NCBI GenBank assembly: GCA_022843645.1
Contig: JALHNF010000006.1
Coordinates: 1-18,243, forward strand
Reading direction: 5' to 3'
Origin: Minisyncoccota bacterium
GTDB taxonomy: Bacteria > Patescibacteriota > Minisyncoccia > Phycocordibacterales > UBA5272
Length of the DNA: 18,243 nucleotides
Of the stretch, positions 13,177 to 18,243 are shown piece after piece. A program made the translations under genes and the position numbers. The notes beneath the pieces are model-generated. The model had not been told where the DNA came from. It saw only the letters and a list, made by a program, of their open reading frames with translations, and ran no database searches. Every line of letters begins with the position of its first letter. The stretch's first letter is position 1.

Positions 13177-15189
13177 GTGAGTAATTTTAATCTCAAAGGG
13201 TTCACTCCCGCAGGCGACCAGCCAAAAGCCATACAGGGGTTGGTAGAGGGAGTTAAAAAAGGTATGCACACACAGACCCTTCTTGGTGCTACCGGTACAG
13301 GAAAGACGTTCACCATTGCAAGTGTTATTCAAGAAATTCAAAAGCCGACACTTGTCATAGCGCACAATAAAACGCTCGCCGCTCAGCTTGCACAAGAATT
13401 TCGAGAATTTTTTCCTGATGCAGCAGTGCATTACTTTGTTTCGTATTACGACTACTATCAGCCAGAGGCATACATGCCTGCGACAGATACTTTCATCGAA
13501 AAAGATGCAATGATCAATGAAGAAATTGATCGCCTTCGGCATGCGTCTACTCAAGCACTTCTTACTCGCAAAGATGTGATTATCGTTGCGTCAGTTTCTT
13601 GTATTTATGGTTTAGGAAGCCCAAAAGAGTATGAGCGAGAGAACATTCATCTCAAAGTTGGGCAAAAGTATACCAAGGTAGACATTATGAAGCGTCTCGT
13701 TGCTATTCATTATGAGCGTACCAATGCCGATCTCTCGCCAGGACAGTTTCGTGCAGTGGGAAACAGAGTTGATGTAATGCCTGTGTCTGAGACAGTGATG
13801 CTCTCTATTGATTTTTCAGCAGGCGCGATTTCAACTCTTGCGATCATTGACCCAGTATCCATGAAGCTTCTTGAAAACGTACAAGATTATTTTATATTTC
13901 CAGCCAAGCACTTTATTTCAGATGAGGCGACGCGTGACAGAGCGGTAAAGACAATTCAAGCAGAGCTTAAGCTTCAGCTCAAAAAATTTGAAGAAGAAGG
14001 AAAGCTTCTTGAGTACGAGCGCATCAAACGTCGTACAACATACGACCTTGCAATGATACGTGAGATAGGATTTTGTAGTGGGATTGAAAACTATTCACGA
14101 CACCTTTCAGGCAAGCGTGAAGGTGAGCCGCCAGATACTCTGATTTCATATTTCCCACACAAAAAAGACGGCACACCGGACTTTTTGACCGTGATTGATG
14201 AAAGCCATGTTACCTTGCCTCAATTGCATGGTATGTATGCAGGCGATCAGTCGCGTAAAAATACGCTTGTTGAGTTCGGTTTCCGTCTTCCAAGCGCAAA
14301 AGACAATCGCCCGTTGCGATATGAAGAATTCGCAGAACGTGTGGGGCAGACTATCTACGTCTCGGCAACACCGGGTACTTTTGAACGTGAAAATTCTGAT
14401 CAGATAGTTGAGCAAATTATTCGGCCCACAGGACTTCTCGATCCAGAGCTTGTGGTGCGGCCAGTTTTGGAGAAAGGGAGCTATCCAGGTCAAGTGCAGG
14501 ACTTTATTGCTGAAGCGGTGAAGGAAATAAAAGATGGCGGACGAGTGCTTGCAACCACCCTTACAAAAAAGATGGCAGAGGATTTGAGTTTGTTCCTGAA
14601 AGAACAAAAAATAAAAGCAGAATATTTGCATAGTGACATCAAAACAATTGAGCGTATTCAAATTCTTACAAAGTTTCGAAGAGGGGAATTTGACTGTTTG
14701 GTGGGAGTAAACCTTCTTCGTGAGGGCTTAGACTTACCTGAGGTTTCTTTTATTGGTATTTTGGATGCAGACAAAGAAGGTTTTTTGCGTAGCGAAACAT
14801 CACTCATTCAAACGATCGGCCGTGCAGCACGAAACGATAAAGGTCGAGTGATTTTGTATGCCGACAACATGACAGGCTCAATGGAGCGCGCTATCAATGA
14901 AACAACCCGTCGCCGTGATACGCAAATCGCGTACAATAAAAAACATGGCATCACCCCACAGACAATTCAAAAAAATATCAAGGATATTACTAATCAATTA
15001 AGTAAAGCTCACGACAAAGCGGTAGAAGGTGAACTTGCAATCGACAAGAAGCTCTTCGACAAAAATCCAAACAAGCTCCTCAAGATAAAAGAAAAGCAAA
15101 TGAAAGAAGCTGTAAAGGTACTTGATTTTGAAACCGCAGCAATCTTGCGCGATGAGATAAAAATTTTGAAAGAAAGAATGACGCAGTAG
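13177..15189 (+). CDS. uvrB: Excinuclease ABC subunit B
   Basis: A 670-residue UvrB of normal length (E. coli 673). UvrB is loaded by UvrA onto damaged DNA, checks the lesion and recruits UvrC. Visible parts: FTPAGDQPKAI (9-19), Walker A GATGTGKT (37-44), the beta-hairpin region YYDYYQPEAYMP (90-101) and DTFIEKD, motif II DESH (341-344), the helicase motif IGRAARN (547-553) and the C-terminal UVR motif MKEAVKVLDFETAAILRDEI that binds UvrC. The GTG at 13177 is chosen because the family begins just before FNLKGFTPAGDQP and because the upstream ATG (13117) lies in a terminator loop. No LexA box is seen. No clear terminator follows before the orphan gene. Confidence 0.97.
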   Translation: MSNFNLKGFTPAGDQPKAIQGLVEGVKKGMHTQTLLGATGTGKTFTIASVIQEIQKPTLVIAHNKTLAAQLAQEFREFFPDAAVHYFVSYYDYYQPEAYMPATDTFIEKDAMINEEIDRLRHASTQALLTRKDVIIVASVSCIYGLGSPKEYERENIHLKVGQKYTKVDIMKRLVAIHYERTNADLSPGQFRAVGNRVDVMPVSETVMLSIDFSAGAISTLAIIDPVSMKLLENVQDYFIFPAKHFISDEATRDRAVKTIQAELKLQLKKFEEEGKLLEYERIKRRTTYDLAMIREIGFCSGIENYSRHLSGKREGEPPDTLISYFPHKKDGTPDFLTVIDESHVTLPQLHGMYAGDQSRKNTLVEFGFRLPSAKDNRPLRYEEFAERVGQTIYVSATPGTFERENSDQIVEQIIRPTGLLDPELVVRPVLEKGSYPGQVQDFIAEAVKEIKDGGRVLATTLTKKMAEDLSLFLKEQKIKAEYLHSDIKTIERIQILTKFRRGEFDCLVGVNLLREGLDLPEVSFIGILDADKEGFLRSETSLIQTIGRAARNDKGRVILYADNMTGSMERAINETTRRRDTQIAYNKKHGITPQTIQKNIKDITNQLSKAHDKAVEGELAIDKKLFDKNPNKLLKIKEKQMKEAVKVLDFETAAILRDEIKILKERMTQ

Positions 15190-15212
15190 GGTTGAGTGTG
15201 CCACACAAAAGT

Positions 15213-15245
15213 TTGACACACACACACACACTTCTTTGGTATGAA
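15213..15245 (+). promoter_or_regulatory. Promoter of orphan gene 3 with an AC repeat in its spacer
   Basis: TTGACA (15213-15218) and an extended -10, TGGTATGAA (15237-15245), are 21 bases apart, four more than ideal. The spacer begins with an AC tract. The extended -10 could work without the -35. The expected start is near 15252. Confidence 0.5.
15216..15231. repeat. (AC)8 dinucleotide tract
   Basis: Eight AC units in a row, starting within the -35 hexamer and filling the left half of the promoter spacer of orphan gene 3. Loss of two units would give the ideal 17-base spacing. Confidence 0.9.
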
Positions 15246-15283
15246 TTGAAATGGACCAACGGGGTTCTTTTTTGGAGTTTGTC

Positions 15284-15643
15284 ATGGCTTTAAACCAAGT
15301 ACAGATTGAATATCTGGGGTTGGTAAACTTTCTAGTTGGGATCGGTTACAATGCAAAGACTATGCGTCTTGATATCACTGACAGGACGCTACGTGTGGTT
15401 ATTTTGTTTCAAAAGAGGAGAAGGGCTTTCATTGTTGGCCAAAGCGACTTGTGTGATGATGATTTTCACAATAGCTTGATACAAGCCAGAGATCACTGGG
15501 ACAGTTCTTTGCAAGAAGAACGAAAAAATATTTTTAAGGCCTCCAATGCTTTTAAAAATATGAGAGAAATAGTTGATTTTTTGGTTAATAGAGGATTCCC
15601 AGTAAATCCAGATGACAAGTTTTTACAAGCTTTAATTGAATAA
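15284..15643 (+). CDS. Orphan gene 3: small protein of unknown function
   Basis: I do not recognise this 119-residue protein. It is soluble, with a helical N-terminus (QVQIEYLGLVNFLVGIGY), a beta-like middle with a basic patch (VVILFQKRRRAFIVGQ), an acidic DLCDDDFH segment and a helical C-terminus (MREIVDFLVNRGF). The ATG at 15284 is set by GGAG (15274-15277) 6 bases upstream; the earlier in-frame ATG at 15251 falls at the predicted transcription start and has no ribosome binding site. The gene separates uvrB from uvrA and has its own promoter and terminator, the same layout as the orphan genes at 4370 and 7102. It is rich in AGA/AGG Arg codons in one stretch. A link to DNA repair is possible from position only. 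Confidence 0.7.
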   Translation: MALNQVQIEYLGLVNFLVGIGYNAKTMRLDITDRTLRVVILFQKRRRAFIVGQSDLCDDDFHNSLIQARDHWDSSLQEERKNIFKASNAFKNMREIVDFLVNRGFPVNPDDKFLQALIE

Positions 15644-15651
15644 GCTTCACC

Positions 15652-15690
15652 CCACCTACAGCAAAGTCGCTGTGAGGTGGCTTTGTTTTT
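15652..15690 (+). terminator. Strong intrinsic terminator of orphan gene 3
   Basis: CCACCTACAGC, six-base loop, GCTGTGAGGTGG: an 11-bp stem with one bulged G, followed by CTTTGTTTTT. It starts 8 bases after the stop codon. Confidence 0.85.
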
Positions 15691-15723
15691 ATGTAAAAAA
15701 TCGTACCTTTTTCACCTTTGTGA

Positions 15724-15736
15724 TACATTTATATCT
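15724..15736 (+). promoter_or_regulatory. -10-like element at the uvrA start
   Basis: TACATT (15724-15729) lies 7 bases before the GTG at 15737, with no Shine-Dalgarno sequence. The context TACATTTATATCTGTGAG is nearly the same as that of uvrB. Confidence 0.45.
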
Positions 15737-18243
15737 GTGAGCAAAAAGAAACTTGAGCCAAGTGACAAGATTATCGTGCGTGGGGCACGCACTCATAACC
15801 TAAAAAATATTAGTGTTGAGCTGCCACGCAACAAAATGGTGGTGTTCACCGGGCTTTCCGGATCGGGAAAGTCTTCTTTGGCATTCGATACTATCTTTGC
15901 AGAAGGGCAGCGCCGATACATCGAATCCCTCTCCTCATATGCTCGGCAATTTTTAAACCAGATGCAAAAGCCTGATGTAGACGAAATCATCGGGCTTTCG
16001 CCAGCTATCTCTATCGATCAAAAGTCTCGCTCAAATAACCCTCGTTCGACAGTTGCAACTATTACTGAAATTTATGACTACATGCGTGTCATGTATGCGC
16101 GTATTGGAAAACCGTTTTGTATTGAATGCGGGTCGCATATCAAGAAGCTCTCAAACGAAGAAATTATCAACTTTATTCTTGAGCGTGCTAAGAAAGTTGA
16201 TCTCAAAAAAGTCTCTAAAGAGGTGATGGGAGTTTCGTATTCAGAAACAGCACTTACTATCCTTTCCCCTATTGTGCGTGGGCGAAAAGGGGAGTACTAC
16301 CAACTTCTCTACGACATGCTTTCAAAAGGGTTTAGTAAAGCCTTTGTAGATGGTAATGCCAAGAATCTTCGTGAGCAAGTAGTGCTTGATAAGCAAAAGA
16401 AGCACGATATTAGTATTGTAGTAGACGAGATTGGTATTGACGAGCTGCGCCGAAAAGACAATAAAGATGCCATGGTGCGTCTCTCTGAGGCGGTAGAGCG
16501 TGCGATTTTGGAATCTGAAGGATTGGTGGAAATTCATGTGAATGGTGAAAACCACATTATGAGTTCGAAGTTCATGTGTGGCACATGTGGCGCATCATTC
16601 CCTGAAATAGAGCCACGACTTTTCTCTTTCAACTCTCCATATGGTGCGTGCCCTACTTGTAATGGTCTTGGGCTAAAGTATTTCGGCTCACTTGATGCTT
16701 GTGAAGATTGTGGCGGCAAACGTCTTCGCAAAGAAGCAATGAATGTTTTTTTGGATGAAAGCAGAAAGAAAATAAATATTGTTGAAGCAACAAATCTCAC
16801 CATAAAAGACGCACATGATTTTTTTACTGATTTGAAGCTCACCGAACAAGAAGAAGAAATTTCTCGAGTAGTAGTCAATGAAATTGTCTCTCGTTTACAA
16901 TTCATGCTCAACGTTGGTCTTGAATATTTGCACTTAAGTCGTACGGCAAACACTCTCTCGGGTGGTGAAGCGCAACGTATTCGCCTGGCTTCGCAACTTG
17001 GCTCAAAGCTTGTAGGGGCGCTCTATGTGCTCGATGAGCCAACCATCGGCCTTCATCAGCGTGACAATGACAAGCTTATCAAGACCCTCACGGAGCTTCG
17101 TGACATGGGGAATACTATCATTGTTGTAGAGCACGATGAAGATACGATTTTTGCATCAGACTACCTTGTGGACATTGGGCCGGGCGCTGGAGTACATGGT
17201 GGAAATGTAGTGGTGTCGGGATATCTTGAAGATTTACTCACTGCAAAAAAGAACACATCAGGGTCGAGCACGCTTTCGTACCTGCGTGAAGAAAAGAAAA
17301 TAGAAGTTCCTGCAAAGCGCCGTGAATTTGATCGAGGCATGATTCGTATCGAAGGCGGGAACGCATTTAATATTAAAAACATGAAAGCGGAAATTCCGCT
17401 TGGGCGTATTGTGTGTATCACGGGCGTTTCGGGCTCAGGGAAGTCGACATTTATGTATGAGATTTTGTATAAAAATCTCGCAGAGCGACTTGAGAAGCGT
17501 AAAAAGATTATTGAAAATATAAACTGTACTTCATTTACAGGCGCAGAATACCTTTCTCGCACGGTTCTTATAGACCAGTCGCCAATCGGACGTACTCCAC
17601 GTAGTAATCCTGCAACGTATACAGGCGCATGGACGCATATTCGAGACCTTTTTGCATCAAGCGAAGAAGCTCGTATTCGTGGCTGGGGGCCAGGGCGATT
17701 TAGTTTTAATGTGAAAGGCGGGCGTTGTGAAGCGTGTGAGGGAAACGGGGAAATCGCTGTAGAAATGCACTTTTTGCCGACTGTGTATGTGAAGTGTGAT
17801 GTGTGCGGTGGCAAGCGTTTCATGAAAGAAACCCTTGAAGTGAAGTTTAAGAAAAAGAGTATTTATGATGTGCTCAAGATGACTGTAGAAGAAGGGCTTA
17901 CATTTTTCGAAGATATTCCTGCCGTGCACGATCGTCTTAAAACGCTGAACGATGTAGGTCTTGGATACCTTGAGCTTGGGCAAAGTGCAAACACACTCTC
18001 AGGTGGCGAAGCGCAGCGTGTGAAAATTTCTTCAGAGCTCTATCGTCCACATGTAGAAAAGACGATGTATCTCTTGGATGAGCCAACTATTGGTCTTCAT
18101 TATGATGACGTTGCTAAGCTTATCGAAATTTTGAACCGTCTTGCCGACAAGGGTAATTCAGTCATTCTCATTGAGCATAATCTCGATATCATTAAGTCAG
18201 CAGACTGGATACTTGATATTGGCCCAGAAGGAGGCACAGGTGG
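15737..18243 (+). CDS. uvrA: Excinuclease ABC subunit A, 3' end outside the window
   Basis: The first 835 residues of UvrA, the damage-sensing ABC ATPase; the end lies beyond the window. First half: Walker [10 protein letters not shown] (39-47), UvrB-binding domain, zinc module with two CxxC pairs (CGTC and C305-PT-C308), signature LSGGEAQR and Walker B with [10 protein letters not shown]. Second half: Walker [10 protein letters not shown] (563-571), zinc finger CEAC...CDVC, a second LSGGEAQR and [10 protein letters not shown]. Between C308 and the [13 protein letters not shown] segment there are only 13 residues (309-321), where E. coli UvrA has about 125, so the insertion domain is missing. 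All ATPase and zinc motifs are intact. The start is GTG without a Shine-Dalgarno sequence. Together with uvrB it serves nucleotide-excision repair. Confidence 0.95.
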   Translation, partial: MSKKKLEPSDKIIVRGARTHNLKNISVELPRNKMVVFTGLSGSGKSSLAFDTIFAEGQRRYIESLSSYARQFLNQMQKPDVDEIIGLSPAISIDQKSRSNNPRSTVATITEIYDYMRVMYARIGKPFCIECGSHIKKLSNEEIINFILERAKKVDLKKVSKEVMGVSYSETALTILSPIVRGRKGEYYQLLYDMLSKGFSKAFVDGNAKNLREQVVLDKQKKHDISIVVDEIGIDELRRKDNKDAMVRLSEAVERAILESEGLVEIHVNGENHIMSSKFMCGTCGASFPEIEPRLFSFNSPYGACPTCNGLGLKYFGSLDACEDCGGKRLRKEAMNVFLDESRKKINIVEATNLTIKDAHDFFTDLKLTEQEEEISRVVVNEIVSRLQFMLNVGLEYLHLSRTANTLSGGEAQRIRLASQLGSKLVGALYVLDEPTIGLHQRDNDKLIKTLTELRDMGNTIIVVEHDEDTIFASDYLVDIGPGAGVHGGNVVVSGYLEDLLTAKKNTSGSSTLSYLREEKKIEVPAKRREFDRGMIRIEGGNAFNIKNMKAEIPLGRIVCITGVSGSGKSTFMYEILYKNLAERLEKRKKIIENINCTSFTGAEYLSRTVLIDQSPIGRTPRSNPATYTGAWTHIRDLFASSEEARIRGWGPGRFSFNVKGGRCEACEGNGEIAVEMHFLPTVYVKCDVCGGKRFMKETLEVKFKKKSIYDVLKMTVEEGLTFFEDIPAVHDRLKTLNDVGLGYLELGQSANTLSGGEAQRVKISSELYRPHVEKTMYLLDEPTIGLHYDDVAKLIEILNRLADKGNSVILIEHNLDIIKSADWILDIGPEGGTG

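Noticed and set aside
12999..13316. Extension of murL by 106 residues
   Set aside because: It would translate through the terminator hairpin and into the uvrB start on the other strand; the family-like sequence begins at Met 12998.
15251..15283. Earlier ATG for orphan gene 3
   Set aside because: It coincides with the predicted transcription start and has no ribosome binding site, whereas ATG 15284 has GGAG at 6 bases.
1..18243. CRISPR array, insertion sequence, prophage or toxin-antitoxin pair
   Set aside because: No spaced direct repeats, transposase, integrase or phage motifs were seen, and none of the small genes pairs up as a toxin and antitoxin.

Overview
The window looks like part of a Patescibacteria (Candidate Phyla Radiation) chromosome, most likely a Parcubacteria-type genome. 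The grounds are compact housekeeping genes with short proteins, many starts without a Shine-Dalgarno sequence and with a -10-like hexamer 6-8 bases before the start codon, a membrane-anchored cyclophilin, and small single-gene units of unknown function between core genes. The genetic code is standard: TGA is used as a stop, for example at 5006-5008 and 7540-7542. No CRISPR array, insertion sequence or integrase is visible. The lineage is inferred from gene style; no marker gene was searched.

Layout. 1-240: a tRNA-Glu(CTC) gene on the minus strand with its own promoter and terminator, whose 3' end is partly copied in inverted orientation at 31-78. 268-4251: a plus-strand cluster of a FecR-domain membrane protein, a CHASE2-class III nucleotide cyclase and a SAM-dependent methyltransferase. 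4308-5097: an orphan gene with its own promoter, ribosome binding site and terminator. 5096-5338: a DUF2585 (UPF0314) remnant with two in-frame stops. 5409-7033: divergent yqeY (minus) and rmuC (plus). 7040-7584: a second orphan unit. 7625-8981: a DUF167 protein, a ribosome hibernation factor and an anchored peptidyl-prolyl isomerase. 9031-12998: a minus-strand operon murL-murD-def-fmt. 13017-13138: a regulatory intergenic region with a probable small RNA or leader. 13177-18243: uvrB, a third orphan unit, then uvrA running off the right edge.

How the genes work together. def and fmt handle N-terminal formyl-methionine (formylation of initiator tRNA and removal of the formyl group). murL and murD appear to form the alternative route to D-Glu in peptidoglycan: a MurD whose D-Glu pocket positions are changed would add L-Glu, and MurL would epimerise it on the UDP-MurNAc-dipeptide. 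uvrA and uvrB are nucleotide-excision repair genes. The FecR-domain protein and the CHASE2 cyclase probably form an envelope-sensing second-messenger unit.

Most interesting points: the murL-murD pairing, a UvrA that lacks the insertion domain, a candidate small RNA upstream of uvrB with competing GCCTCGG pairings, three self-contained orphan units that differ in expression style from the core genes, and an (AC)8 tract inside one orphan promoter.
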